In this document: piece after piece, positions 6,830 through 14,753 of the stretch
How positions within the stretch are numbered: position 1 is the stretch's first letter
How the letters are laid out: each line of letters opens with the position of its first letter
Assembly: GCA_964517795.1 (NCBI GenBank)
Contig: CAZFDE010000030.1
Coordinates: 1 to 32,444, forward strand
DNA from: CAZFDE01 sp964517795
GTDB taxonomy: Bacteria; Planctomycetota; Phycisphaerae; Sedimentisphaerales; Anaerobacaceae
Length of the DNA: 32,444 nt
Direction: 5' to 3'
Position numbers and translations under genes: made by a program
Notes under the pieces: generated by a model
Database searches by the model: none
Told to the model about the DNA's origin: nothing
Seen by the model: the letters and a program-made list of their open reading frames with translations, nothing else

Positions 6830-7915
6830 TTGATTCTGCAGATGCAATCGGCTATGACTGGCGGGATGAAACCGAGATCGCGGATACGGACGTTTTTGAC
6901 ATTCGGGGGGACAGCAGTGGTACTGTGCCTGCTGCTGTGGTCGATCACCCGACGAACATCGAAATTTGACAGCGGTTATCGCGTGATCATGGGGACATTC
7001 GCACGGATGGTGGTGGTTGCCGATTCGCAGAAGACGGCCGCCGCAGCGGTGGACACAGCATTCGAGCGAATCGCAGAAATCGAGCAGCAGTTCAGCACGT
7101 ATCAAACGGATTCTCAGATCAGCCGGGTCAATCGAAAGGCCGCTGTCGAACCGGTTAAAGTTTCCAAAGCGGTATTCGAGCTTCTGGAAAAGGCCAAACG
7201 CTTTAGCGAATTAACCGGCGGTGCGTTCGATATTACGGTGAAGCCGCTAATCGACTGCTGGCAGCACGCCGGGCAAGCCGGCATCGAACCCAATGATGCA
7301 CAATTCGATCAGACCTTATCGGCAGTGGGGTATGAGAAGCTGATCCTTGATGCCAATACGATGTGCGTGCAGTTTGCCGCCAATGACATGAAGATCGATC
7401 TGGGGGGGATCGCCAAGGGCTACGGTATCGATGAGGCCGTGCAAATCCTGCGCGAAAGCGAAGGGGTATTCGGTGCGATGGTCGATATCGGCGGGGATAT
7501 TCGCTGTTTCGGCAAAGCTCCGGGCAAGCAGCGATCATGGCGGATTGGCCTGCAGGACCCGAATGTAGCCGCCGATGATATGCAAACAGCCCCGCTGGCG
7601 GTTCTGGAAATGCACGATGCGGCCGTGACGACCAGCGGTGACTATCGCCGGTACAGTCTGGTCGAAGATAAACGTCACAGCCATATTATCGATCCGCGGA
7701 CGGGCCGATCGGCCGAGCGTTTAGCGAGTGTGACGATCATCGCGCCAAAAGCGGTCGATGCCGATGCGATCGCCACCGCAGTAAGTGTGTTAGGGAAAGA
7801 AAAGGGATTGGAATTGATCGAATCGCTGGATAATGTCGAGGCGATTTTAATCGATGAGAATGATCGCTCTAAAATGATTTTTAGTTCAGGGGCTAAGAAG
7901 TTGCTGGCAGAATAA
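6830..7915 (+). CDS. apbE: FAD:protein FMN transferase ApbE
   Basis: ApbE covalently links FMN from FAD to Thr residues of flavoproteins such as RnfG, RnfD, NqrB and NqrC. The protein has an N-terminal membrane anchor or signal segment (about residues 24-41, FLTFGGTAVVLCLLLWS), consistent with action outside the cytoplasmic membrane. Family motifs then follow in order: MGTFARMVVV, FDITVKPLIDCW, DLGGIAKGYGIDEAV, DIGGDIRCFGKAP, TTSGDYRRY, HIIDPRTGR and DADAIATAVSVLG. I place the start at TTG 6830 because GAGGA lies 6 bases upstream. ATG 6842 or 6866 would also keep the anchor. It converges on rnfB with a 3-base gap, strongly suggesting that RnfG and RnfD are its substrates. Length is normal. 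Confidence 0.93.
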   Translation: MILQMQSAMTGGMKPRSRIRTFLTFGGTAVVLCLLLWSITRRTSKFDSGYRVIMGTFARMVVVADSQKTAAAAVDTAFERIAEIEQQFSTYQTDSQISRVNRKAAVEPVKVSKAVFELLEKAKRFSELTGGAFDITVKPLIDCWQHAGQAGIEPNDAQFDQTLSAVGYEKLILDANTMCVQFAANDMKIDLGGIAKGYGIDEAVQILRESEGVFGAMVDIGGDIRCFGKAPGKQRSWRIGLQDPNVAADDMQTAPLAVLEMHDAAVTTSGDYRRYSLVEDKRHSHIIDPRTGRSAERLASVTIIAPKAVDADAIATAVSVLGKEKGLELIESLDNVEAILIDENDRSKMIFSSGAKKLLAE

Positions 7916-7918
7916 AAC

Positions 7919-8800
7919 CTACGTTTTGGCTGCTGTGGGTTTTTGGCCGGCAGGGCGTGGCGTTGGAGCGTTTTTGCCGACTTTGATGATCACACCGGTG
8001 GGGCATTTATCCATCGCGGTTTCGGTTTTCTCATCCGGCTCATATTGTTCGAGATCCAGCCGCGCGAGATTGCTATCGACGGTAAACAGTTCGGACTTTT
8101 TCGTACAGAGTTTACAGGCGATACAACCGACCTTGCATTCGGCACGGGTTTCTTTAGTGTTTTCTTTGCTGTTGCAGGCGACGACCATCATATTCTCATG
8201 CCGCAAAGGAACCATTTCGATGAGGTTGCGCGGACAAGCCTTGCTGCAGGCGGTACAGCCGGTGCATTTTTCGTAATCGACCGTGGCCAAGCCGTCCACG
8301 ATGTGAAGCGCGTCGAACTTGCAGGCACTGACGCAGTCGCCGTAACCGAGACATCCGAAATTGCAGGCCTGGGCGTTGGCCAGGGCATTGGCCGCGGTAC
8401 AGCTTATAATCCCCTGATACTGGGCGTGGAACATTTTGTCATCGGTGTGAGCTCGACAGCGAACGACCGGCCGCAGGGGAACATCGGAGCCGCTGACCTG
8501 AAGATTGAGGATATCGGCAATTGCCTCGGCGGTTTTCTGACCGCCGGGAGCGCATTTGCCGATGAGTTTCGGATCGTTGTAAACGGCCTTGGCATACTGG
8601 CTGCACCCGGCATAACCGCAGGCGCCGCAGTCGATCTGGGGCAGCGCCTTGTGGATCTGTTCGATTTTCGGTTCGACCTCGACTTTTAGCCGAATGCTCG
8701 CAATCAGCAGGATCACCGCGAAGAGCAGTCCCAGCAGAAGCATTGTAAGTCCCGCAGGCCATGCATTATTCCATAATTGGATCAGATCGGCTAATATCAT
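7919..8800 (-). CDS. rnfB: Rnf complex subunit RnfB (iron-sulfur ferredoxin oxidoreductase)
   Basis: RnfB accepts electrons from reduced ferredoxin. An N-terminal membrane helix (about 18-37) is followed by the Fe-S domain with CGACGYAGC (Cys58, 61, 66) and Cys83. A two-cluster ferredoxin domain comes next (Cys146, 150, 156, 160 and Cys179, 182, 185, 189). The 293-residue protein extends past the short RnfB of gamma-proteobacteria. That extension begins like another ferredoxin (CKVGCIACKLC, Cys222-232) but its usual fourth Cys is Ser, and only Cys266 remains of the following motif. It ends in a Pro/Lys tail. The gene overlaps rnfA by 4 bases (ATGA) and ends the operon. Confidence 0.95.
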   Translation of the reverse strand: MILADLIQLWNNAWPAGLTMLLLGLLFAVILLIASIRLKVEVEPKIEQIHKALPQIDCGACGYAGCSQYAKAVYNDPKLIGKCAPGGQKTAEAIADILNLQVSGSDVPLRPVVRCRAHTDDKMFHAQYQGIISCTAANALANAQACNFGCLGYGDCVSACKFDALHIVDGLATVDYEKCTGCTACSKACPRNLIEMVPLRHENMMVVACNSKENTKETRAECKVGCIACKLCTKKSELFTVDSNLARLDLEQYEPDEKTETAMDKCPTGVIIKVGKNAPTPRPAGQKPTAAKT

Positions 8801-9387
8801 TTAATCATCCCCGCAAAACCCATAAACGCCATCGTTAAGATTCCGGCCGTAATCAATGTGATCGGGGCGCCCTGAAAAACATCGGGTACATCGGCAAGTT
8901 TGAGATTTTCGCGAATGCCGGCCATGATACAAATCGCCATCGTAAAGCCGATCCCGGCGCCGAAGCTCAGGACGACCGCTTCGACGAAGGAATTAATACC
9001 CCAGAGATTGATAAACAGGCACAGGCCGAGGATCGCACAGTTGGTGGTGATCAGCGGCAGGAAGATACCAAAACTATCATAAAGCGCCGGGAAATATCGA
9101 CGCAGGTACATTTCGACAAGTTGGACGGCGCCGGCGATGACGAGGATGAAACAGACATAGCGGGTTACCTCCAGATTCATCGGGATCAGTACCAAATGAT
9201 CGATCAGCCATGTCATGGTACCGCTGAGCGTAACGACAAAGGTGACAGCCAGGCCCATGCCGAAGGCCATATCGATGCGGCCAGACACACCCAAAAACGG
9301 ACAGATACCCAGAAACTTGGTGAGCACCAGGTTGTTGATAATGACAATCGAAATAAATGCCAGTATTAAATGTGTTACGGTATCCAT
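8797..9387 (-). CDS. rnfA: Rnf complex membrane subunit RnfA
   Basis: This is a 196-residue polytopic protein with about six hydrophobic helices. Cys29 (KFLGICPFLG) and Cys117 (TTNCAILG) are at the conserved places where RnfA and RnfE together hold a [2Fe-2S] cluster within the membrane. RnfA passes electrons across the membrane in the Rnf ferredoxin:NAD oxidoreductase. The length is typical. It lies 8 bases after rnfE and overlaps rnfB by 4 bases, so translation is probably coupled. Confidence 0.95.
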   Translation of the reverse strand: MDTVTHLILAFISIVIINNLVLTKFLGICPFLGVSGRIDMAFGMGLAVTFVVTLSGTMTWLIDHLVLIPMNLEVTRYVCFILVIAGAVQLVEMYLRRYFPALYDSFGIFLPLITTNCAILGLCLFINLWGINSFVEAVVLSFGAGIGFTMAICIMAGIRENLKLADVPDVFQGAPITLITAGILTMAFMGFAGMIK

Positions 9388-9395
9388 GTTATTGT

Positions 9396-10010
9396 TTAGT
9401 CCTTACTGATAAGATTGACGGCTCCTAATAAGAGCCCGAGTGTTACAAACGCGCCAACCGGCAGGGCCATTGCGGTCCACGGCACAAAGCCGCCGGGCAG
9501 GACGCTTATTTCGAAAATCGCGCCAGTGGCGAGAATTTCACGAATCGCGGCCAGCACACATAATGTCAGTGTAAAGCCAATCCCCATGCCGATCGTATCG
9601 ATGATGCTGATCAGCAGACCGTTTTTGCTGGCGCAACTTTCGGCGCGGCAGATGATCAGGCAGTTGACGATGATCAACGGGACATAGGGGCCAAGCATTT
9701 CACTCATTCGCGGCTGAAAGGCCTTGAGAAATAAGTCGGCAATCGTCACGAATGTGGAAATCGTCAGGGCAAACATCAGGATCCGAAGGTGCGGCTTTAA
9801 CAGGTGCCGCATCAAGCTGACGACGATATTGCTGCACAGCAGGACGAAGATCACACACAGTCCCATCGTCAGGGCGGGCTTAACGGCAGCGGTAACAGCC
9901 AGGGTCGGGCACATCCCCAACAGCAGGCGGAATACCGGATTTTCCCGCCACAACCCGGCCGTAAATGTCTGCTTAAGCAAACCTGTATCTGTACTGACTG
10001 TTTGTGCCAT
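9396..10010 (-). CDS. rnfE: Rnf complex membrane subunit RnfE
   Basis: RnfE is the inverted paralogue of RnfA. The 204-residue protein has several membrane helices and cysteines at 34 (LLGMCPTLAVT) and 117 (IVNCLIICRAE), matching the membrane 2Fe-2S ligands. An extra Cys121 lies in the same loop. It is encoded between rnfG (3-base gap) and rnfA (8-base gap), as in clostridial-type rnfCDGEAB operons. The length is normal and no residue expected for function appears lost. Confidence 0.95.
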   Translation of the reverse strand: MAQTVSTDTGLLKQTFTAGLWRENPVFRLLLGMCPTLAVTAAVKPALTMGLCVIFVLLCSNIVVSLMRHLLKPHLRILMFALTISTFVTIADLFLKAFQPRMSEMLGPYVPLIIVNCLIICRAESCASKNGLLISIIDTIGMGIGFTLTLCVLAAIREILATGAIFEISVLPGGFVPWTAMALPVGAFVTLGLLLGAVNLISKD

Positions 10011-10013
10011 GAT

Positions 10014-10616
10014 TTATTGTTTCCTCTGTCGAACCTGGGATTTTACGTTTTCGATCACATTATTGATGGTTGTTACAACGGCCTGGCTACTGACGGTGGC
10101 GCCGCTGATGGCGATAATCTCGGAATCGATTACCGAGGCGTCACCGGCTTTTTCGAGCTTCAGTGTGGCGGCCGGAGCACCCATAAATTGCTTGCGGTAA
10201 TAATCGTTTTTGATTTTATCACCGAATCCGGGGGTTTCGTTGCTGGCTAATATTGCGTACCCGGCAAATTTTTCGAAAGCGGCATCCACGGCGACCACCA
10301 GTTCGATCTTATCGGCAAAGCCACTGCCTTCGGTAATGAATGCCCAGCCGATGGTTGTGCCGGTATCGGAAAGGCCTTTATAGAGTTCAACGGTTTCGGT
10401 CTTGCCCAGACCGCGTTCGATCTTCACAAGAGGTTGTTTTTCGAATTGTTCGGCATTCGTCAGCAAAGTGCTCATGCGTGAATAGAGTTTGTCTTTTTTA
10501 TTTTGTTCAATGCGCGGCTGCCAGGCGGCGTTAGCCAGCGCGATTAACAGGCCGAAACAAAACGAGGCAATAATGAGCAGCCAGCTTTGCTGGATGAAAT
10601 ATTTAATTTTTGACAT
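10014..10616 (-). CDS. rnfG: Rnf complex FMN-binding subunit RnfG
   Basis: The start at 10616 is set by GGAGGT 7 bases upstream; the gene overlaps the end of rnfD by 14 bases. One N-terminal membrane helix (about 11-31) anchors an outer FMN-binding domain. The flavinylation motif is SGATVSS, with Thr174 the expected attachment residue for FMN added by ApbE. The conserved NETPGFGDKI segment (about 126-135) precedes it. RnfG relays electrons on the outer face of the membrane. The 200-residue length is normal for the family. Confidence 0.95.
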   Translation of the reverse strand: MSKIKYFIQQSWLLIIASFCFGLLIALANAAWQPRIEQNKKDKLYSRMSTLLTNAEQFEKQPLVKIERGLGKTETVELYKGLSDTGTTIGWAFITEGSGFADKIELVVAVDAAFEKFAGYAILASNETPGFGDKIKNDYYRKQFMGAPAATLKLEKAGDASVIDSEIIAISGATVSSQAVVTTINNVIENVKSQVRQRKQ

Positions 10617-11619
10617 TCGGCTTACCTCCAATCGGGATCAATTTTGTAAATCGATCGATCAAGGGGGCGACGGCATTCATCAGCAATATGGCATACATAA
10701 CCCCTTCGGGATATTCGCCAACGATCCGGATGAGCATGACCAGCAGGCCGACACCGGCGCCGAAGATCAGCATTCCTTTTTTGGTCAACGGGGCGGTGAC
10801 CGGATCGGTGGCGATAAAGAACGCTCCGATCAGCATGCCGCCGGTCGTGAGATGAAATGCTGGATTGACATAAGTTTCCGGATCAATCAGCCATGCGATC
10901 TCTGCAAAAACGAATGCCCCGGCCAGAACCGCAAATGGCGTGTGCCATGTTATCGTTTTTCGTATCAACAGGTAAATCCCGCCAAGCAGTAAAGCGATGG
11001 TGCTGGTTTCCCCCAGGCAGCCGCCGATCTCACCGGTCAGGCTTGGGACAATTTGTTGGTTAAGCTGTTTCGGATCTTGCTCATGTTTGATCGCTTGTTT
11101 GCTCCAGGCCAGCGGGGTGGCCTGGGTTCGGGCATTAACCGTATTGGATGCGGAAATGACCGCCTGCTCGGATTCAATGGTGGCCGGCACCGTCCATGTT
11201 GTCATCAAAACACCGAAACTGGCGGTCAGAAAGGCCCGGCCGACCATGGCCGGATTAAATACATTGGAGCCCAAACCGCCGAACACCATTTTACCGATAG
11301 CGATGGAAAAGACTCCGCCGATCACCGCCGCCCAGATCGGGAGTGACGGCGGTACGGATAAGGCAAGAATGATGCCGGTAACCACGGCTGATAAATCAGC
11401 CAGTGAATTGGGTTTTTGGCGAATGACATTGCATACCCATTCGGTTAAAACACAGGAAATGACACAGGCCATGATCAGATTCAGCGCTGCAAACCGAAAA
11501 TAATATCCCGCCGCGGCTATCGCCGGTACCAGCGCGATGACCACATCCAGCATCACCACTCTTGTTGATCGCCGCTGACTGATATGCGGTGACGGAGATA
11601 TTTTTATTTTACTTAGCAT
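10603..11619 (-). CDS. rnfD: Rnf complex membrane subunit RnfD
   Basis: RnfD is a polytopic flavoprotein that forms part of the ion-translocating core. The 338-residue sequence starts with a short tail (SPSPHISQRRSTRVVMLDVV), then hydrophobic helices, then GLGSNVFNPAMVGRAFL (about 115-131), a family signature. The FMN attachment site is expected at Thr168 in RTQATPLAW, where related proteins have SGATPLA; Gln replaces the usual Gly. A late segment reads TDPVTAPLTKKGM. AAGGTG lies about 7 bases before the start. It follows rnfC by 17 bases and overlaps rnfG. Confidence 0.95.
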   Translation of the reverse strand: MLSKIKISPSPHISQRRSTRVVMLDVVIALVPAIAAAGYYFRFAALNLIMACVISCVLTEWVCNVIRQKPNSLADLSAVVTGIILALSVPPSLPIWAAVIGGVFSIAIGKMVFGGLGSNVFNPAMVGRAFLTASFGVLMTTWTVPATIESEQAVISASNTVNARTQATPLAWSKQAIKHEQDPKQLNQQIVPSLTGEIGGCLGETSTIALLLGGIYLLIRKTITWHTPFAVLAGAFVFAEIAWLIDPETYVNPAFHLTTGGMLIGAFFIATDPVTAPLTKKGMLIFGAGVGLLVMLIRIVGEYPEGVMYAILLMNAVAPLIDRFTKLIPIGGKPNVKN

Positions 11620-11636
11620 TCTTTATCACCTTTTTA

Positions 11637-13001
11637 TTACGGCCTTTTTTGCTTTTTTCGAGCAATCTGGACTTTACCGGTTTTGATGTACCCGGTCAAT
11701 TCGATGTTGGCCGGGCAGACATAACTGCAGCATCCACATTCGATGCAGGCGCCGATAAAATAATTTTGGGCCAGATCCAGCATATCCTTTTTAACGGCAT
11801 GGGCGATCTTCGTAGGATTAAGCCGTTCCGGGCATACATCCACGCATCGCCCGCATCGAATACACGGTGTTTGCTGCTGTTTGAATTTGGCGGTCCCGAT
11901 CTGTTCGGGTGTCAATACCAATAAACTGCCGCATGTTTTCGTGATCGGCGTATTTAAATCGGCAACGGCAATGCCTGTCATCGGGCCGCCCAACACCACC
12001 TTGGCGCTGGACGTTGTTACCCCGCCACAAAATTCGATCAATTCATTTACAGGGGTGCCGATCGGGACATAGAGATTGGCCGGATTGGCAATTGCTTCGC
12101 CGGTAACTGTAACGACCCGATGAGTCAGTGGGTTGTTGTCAATCACTGCATCGGCCACGGCTGCGGCGGTCGCGACATTCATAACGACTACACCGATCAT
12201 CGGCGGGATGCCGCCGGTCGGAACCTGTTGATCTATTACGGCCTTGATTAACTGTCTTTCGCCGCCCTGAGGGTATAACGTTTTCAATGCAACGACCTGG
12301 TACTTTTCACAGTCGGCAGATTTTGTGACCGCATCGCGAAAAGCTGCCAGGGCCTTCGGTTTATTGTCTTCGATCGCAATATAGACTTTCGGGCAGCCTG
12401 AAACTTTTTGGGCAAGCCGGATCCCGGTGAGAATCTTCTGAGTCCATTCGATCATGATCCGATCGTCACAGGTGATATAGGGCTCACATTCGCAGCCGTT
12501 AACGATCAGCGTGTCTTTTGGCGTTTGGGCAACCGTTGCGACCTTGACGTGAGTCGGAAATCCGGCGCCGCCCATACCCACAAGACCGCATTTTTCGATG
12601 GCAACACAGATATGTCCGGGGCTGTATTGATCGATCGATAAATCCGGTGTAAATTTGGATGGATTTGGAATAACGTTTGTGTTGTCTTGATTAGCCTCAA
12701 TCACCACGGCCGTTGTTCTGCCCAGGATAGCGTGTGGACTGAGCGTTATATCCTTGACCCTGCCGTTGACCGGACTGTGAATCGGGGCCGAGACAAAGGC
12801 TTCGCTTTCACCGATGAGTTGACCTATTTCGACAGGATCGTTTTTAGTGACTTTGGGTCGGCAGGGCGATCCAATGTGCTGGCTCATCGGAATGATCAAT
12901 TCCCCGGGTACAGGCCCCGGCTCGATTGATCGATCCCGGGTCAGACTTTTTTTATCCGGAGGGTGGGTGCCGCCCAAAAATGTGCCTTTATGATTATCCA
13001 T
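11637..13001 (-). CDS. rnfC: Rnf complex NADH-binding subunit RnfC
   Basis: RnfC is the peripheral subunit on the cytoplasmic side that binds FMN and NAD(H). The N-terminus has FLGGTHPPDKKSLT and a barrel-like region. A GMGGAGFPT nucleotide-binding loop (about 142-150) and NGCECEPYIT follow. Two [4Fe-4S] motifs lie near the C-terminus: Cys380, 383, 386, 390 (CIRCGRCVDVCP) and Cys419, 422, 425, 429 (CIECGCCSYVCP). The 454 residues match the short RnfC form without the alanine-rich tail of some proteobacteria. It is second in the operon, 7 bases after a small RseC-like gene. No SD is evident, so it may be translated by coupling. Confidence 0.95.
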   Translation of the reverse strand: MDNHKGTFLGGTHPPDKKSLTRDRSIEPGPVPGELIIPMSQHIGSPCRPKVTKNDPVEIGQLIGESEAFVSAPIHSPVNGRVKDITLSPHAILGRTTAVVIEANQDNTNVIPNPSKFTPDLSIDQYSPGHICVAIEKCGLVGMGGAGFPTHVKVATVAQTPKDTLIVNGCECEPYITCDDRIMIEWTQKILTGIRLAQKVSGCPKVYIAIEDNKPKALAAFRDAVTKSADCEKYQVVALKTLYPQGGERQLIKAVIDQQVPTGGIPPMIGVVVMNVATAAAVADAVIDNNPLTHRVVTVTGEAIANPANLYVPIGTPVNELIEFCGGVTTSSAKVVLGGPMTGIAVADLNTPITKTCGSLLVLTPEQIGTAKFKQQQTPCIRCGRCVDVCPERLNPTKIAHAVKKDMLDLAQNYFIGACIECGCCSYVCPANIELTGYIKTGKVQIARKKQKRP

Positions 13002-13008
13002 GCGTTAT

Positions 13009-13305
13009 TTAAAATTTCTTCTGCTGTTTGTGTTTTGACCGATACATATTAACAAAAACGATATAAACAACGATTATCCCTAATGAAAGGGTAAAACTAA
13101 TCAGGATGCGTAATGCTGAATGATCAATCCATCCTAAATAATGCTCTAAAATCGCAACACTGGCTGAAAACAGGACCAAGGGCAGTAAAAATGCAAAAAT
13201 CACCCCTAAGGCAACAGAAGGGCCTTTTTGACTGCCCAGTTTCTCGTAAAGCTGCTGACAATCGTTTTGCTGGTCACATCCTTGACAATTTTTATCGCTG
13301 TCCAT
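13009..13305 (-). CDS. Small RseC-like membrane protein at the head of the rnf operon
   Basis: The 98-residue protein has a Cys motif near its start, CQGCDQQNDC (Cys7, 10, 16; C-x2-C-x5-C), and two membrane helices (about 31-54 and 66-87) joined by a short loop. It ends in a basic tail. The Cys spacing equals that in E. coli RseC (CSSCASRAGC), which also has two helices and works with the Rsx (Rnf) complex to reduce SoxR. Here the domain around the Cys motif is reduced to a few residues, so I call it RseC-like only. It begins the operon just downstream of a promoter-like element at 13333-13361. It may modulate or take electrons from Rnf. Overall similarity was not testable here. Confidence 0.6.
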   Translation of the reverse strand: MDSDKNCQGCDQQNDCQQLYEKLGSQKGPSVALGVIFAFLLPLVLFSASVAILEHYLGWIDHSALRILISFTLSLGIIVVYIVFVNMYRSKHKQQKKF

Positions 13306-13309
13306 TTTT

Positions 13310-13340
13310 TTGCTGAATCATTAAAAGCTAAGCTTATAAT
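13310..13340 (+). promoter_or_regulatory. Putative promoter of the M48 peptidase gene
   Basis: A perfect TATAAT (13335-13340) has TTGCTG (13310-13315) 19 bases upstream, a slightly long spacer. Transcription would begin near 13347, leaving a leader of about 47 bases before the ATG at 13394. It overlaps the oppositely directed rnf promoter, so the two may compete. Confidence 0.4.
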
Positions 13341-13361
13341 AGATATTAGAAGAAATTGCAA
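13333..13361 (-). promoter_or_regulatory. Putative promoter of the rnf operon
   Basis: On the minus strand TTGCAA (13361-13356), a 17-base spacer and TATAAG (13338-13333) resemble a sigma-70 promoter. The expected start near 13326 lies about 20 bases before the RseC-like gene. No terminator is seen inside the gene run, so all seven genes from 13305 to 7919 are likely one transcript. Confidence 0.5.
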
Positions 13362-13393
13362 ACAGCTTTTTTAGAAAATAATGCGGGAATTGT

Positions 13394-14236
13394 ATGATGA
13401 AGAAGCAAATACTGTTAATTTTATGTCTATTTATCAGTGTGTATGCCGGCTGTGTTGTGAACCCGATTACCGGCGAAGAAGAATTTATTTTGTACTCCGA
13501 GGATACTGATCGCGAAATCGGAGTGAAATATGCTCCTGAAATCGAAAAAGAGTTAGGGGGCAAAATAGAAAACGATCAATTGCAGGATTATATCCAACAG
13601 GTTGGCCTGCGTGTGGCCCGCCAAAGCCATAGACCTTATATCGACTATCAATTTGCCGCACTGAACGATGAAATGATGAATGCCTTTGCGTTACCGGGTG
13701 GGTTTATTTTTATTACCCGGGGGATGCTGGAAAAAATGGAAACGGAAGCCCAACTGGCCGCCATTTTGGGCCATGAGACCGCCCATGTTGTTGCCCGTGA
13801 TACCGCCAATGCCATGAGTAAGCAAATCGGTATGAATTTATTGTTAGTGGGGGTAGCATCCGGAACCGATGCGCCGGCCGGAGCAATTCGCGCCGCCGAT
13901 CTGGCACTGCAGATCATCAGTCTGAAATACAGTCGTGACGATGAGCGGATCGCCGATATTGCCGGAATGGATTATATGGTCAAAGCAGGATACAATCCGA
14001 TTGGAATGGTCGAAACCATGCAATTGCTGAAAGACGAAAGTGACGTTCGGCCGATCGAATTTTTTTCAACACACCCCGATCCGCAAAATCGTATTCAGTA
14101 TCTCAAAGGATTGATCAACAATCGATATGCATCCGCCCAAAAGCAAAAAATCGGCAAATCACTTTATCAAGATAATGTAACGGCGATTTTGGAAAAAATG
14201 CCGCCCAAAAACCCTTCTGCTAAACAGGATGATTGA
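13394..14236 (+). CDS. Lipoprotein M48-family zinc metallopeptidase
   Basis: A lipoprotein signal ends in VYAGC, with Cys20 as the lipidated residue. The zinc site is HETAH (His127, Glu128, His131) in LAAILGHETAHVVARDT, and the third ligand is probably Glu184 in SRDDERIADIAG. A downstream FFSTHPDPQNRI motif is typical of the BepA/LoiP/Oma1-like M48 group. These enzymes degrade misfolded or misassembled envelope proteins, so it probably acts in the periplasm attached to a membrane. At 280 residues it lacks the TPR domain of BepA and is closer to LoiP in size. It is divergent from the rnf operon. A GGGA site lies 5 bases before the start. Confidence 0.9.
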   Translation: MMKKQILLILCLFISVYAGCVVNPITGEEEFILYSEDTDREIGVKYAPEIEKELGGKIENDQLQDYIQQVGLRVARQSHRPYIDYQFAALNDEMMNAFALPGGFIFITRGMLEKMETEAQLAAILGHETAHVVARDTANAMSKQIGMNLLLVGVASGTDAPAGAIRAADLALQIISLKYSRDDERIADIAGMDYMVKAGYNPIGMVETMQLLKDESDVRPIEFFSTHPDPQNRIQYLKGLINNRYASAQKQKIGKSLYQDNVTAILEKMPPKNPSAKQDD

Positions 14237-14271
14237 AAAAACAGTTCTGAATCTTTCAATCTCTTATGAAA

Positions 14272-14676
14272 TCAATTCTCCTTGCTTTGTTTATAGAGGT
14301 CTTCGATTTTACTATAGCCGCAATTTGGGCAACGGTCCGAAAAACCATCGGGTTGAGGTCGTTGAATAAACACCGTTCCACATTTTTCACACTTGGTAGC
14401 GCGGTAAGCACTTTTTTCATTGCATTGCGGACATTGCATTGGCGGAATGGTTTCCGCCTCTGGATCTATATTTTCGTTGACAAAATTGATATATTCTTTT
14501 TCGGAGATTTGAAATTCCGCCTCGCAATCCGGGTTGACACATTTCATCCATGTCTCTCCCTGGACGCTTTCCAGGCCACCGCCGCCGAAGAATGTCTTGA
14601 ACAGGACAAATGCCGCGATCAGAATGCAGATCACAGCAACAATAATTTTAACCACGTTTTTTTGACGATCTTCCAT
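14272..14676 (-). CDS. Membrane-anchored multi-zinc-ribbon protein, function unknown
   Basis: I place the start at 14676, since GGAGGT lies 7 bases upstream and the five earlier codons lack support. A membrane helix (about 8-29) is followed by a Gly run and a soluble part with paired cysteines: Cys46/51, Cys82/85 (CPQC), Cys96/99 (CEKC) and Cys116/119 (CPNC). These should fold as two zinc ribbons. I do not recognise a named family; similar proteins are common in planctomycetes, from memory. It is expressed from a strong-looking promoter at 14715-14743 and converges with the M48 gene. The role could be protein or nucleic-acid binding at the membrane. Confidence 0.7.
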   Translation of the reverse strand: MEDRQKNVVKIIVAVICILIAAFVLFKTFFGGGGLESVQGETWMKCVNPDCEAEFQISEKEYINFVNENIDPEAETIPPMQCPQCNEKSAYRATKCEKCGTVFIQRPQPDGFSDRCPNCGYSKIEDLYKQSKEN

Positions 14677-14714
14677 AAAAACGACCTCCAATTTTTAAAA
14701 GGATCATTCTTTCG

Positions 14715-14743
14715 AATATACTGTGAACATAATTTTTTGTCAA
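14715..14743 (-). promoter_or_regulatory. Sigma-70 promoter of the zinc-ribbon protein gene
   Basis: On the minus strand a perfect TTGACA (14743-14738), a 17-base spacer and TATATT (14720-14715) form the best consensus promoter in the window. The leader would be about 30 bases and contains the GGAGGT site. It lies just past the end of the Gfo/Idh-like gene, separating the two transcription units. Confidence 0.7.
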
Positions 14744-14753
14744 TTAAGCTTTT

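Noticed and set aside
5016..6833. Two long plus-strand open frames (292 and 277 codons) opposite the TIGR03960 gene
   Set aside because: The minus-strand protein has clear radical SAM motifs across the same bases; the plus-strand translations have none.
7943..8689. 248-codon open frame opposite rnfB
   Set aside because: rnfB has every expected cysteine motif in its frame; the opposite frame is a by-product of biased codons.
13356..13384. Palindromic TTGCAA acting as a shared -35 for both divergent genes
   Set aside because: On the plus strand the matching -10 (TAATGC) is poor and leaves only a few bases before the ATG; the TATAAT at 13335 is a better choice.
14231..14261. GATTGAAA/TTTCAATC inverted repeat at the end of the M48 gene
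   Set aside because: It is AT-rich with a 15-base loop and lacks a T-run; too weak for a terminator call between the convergent genes.
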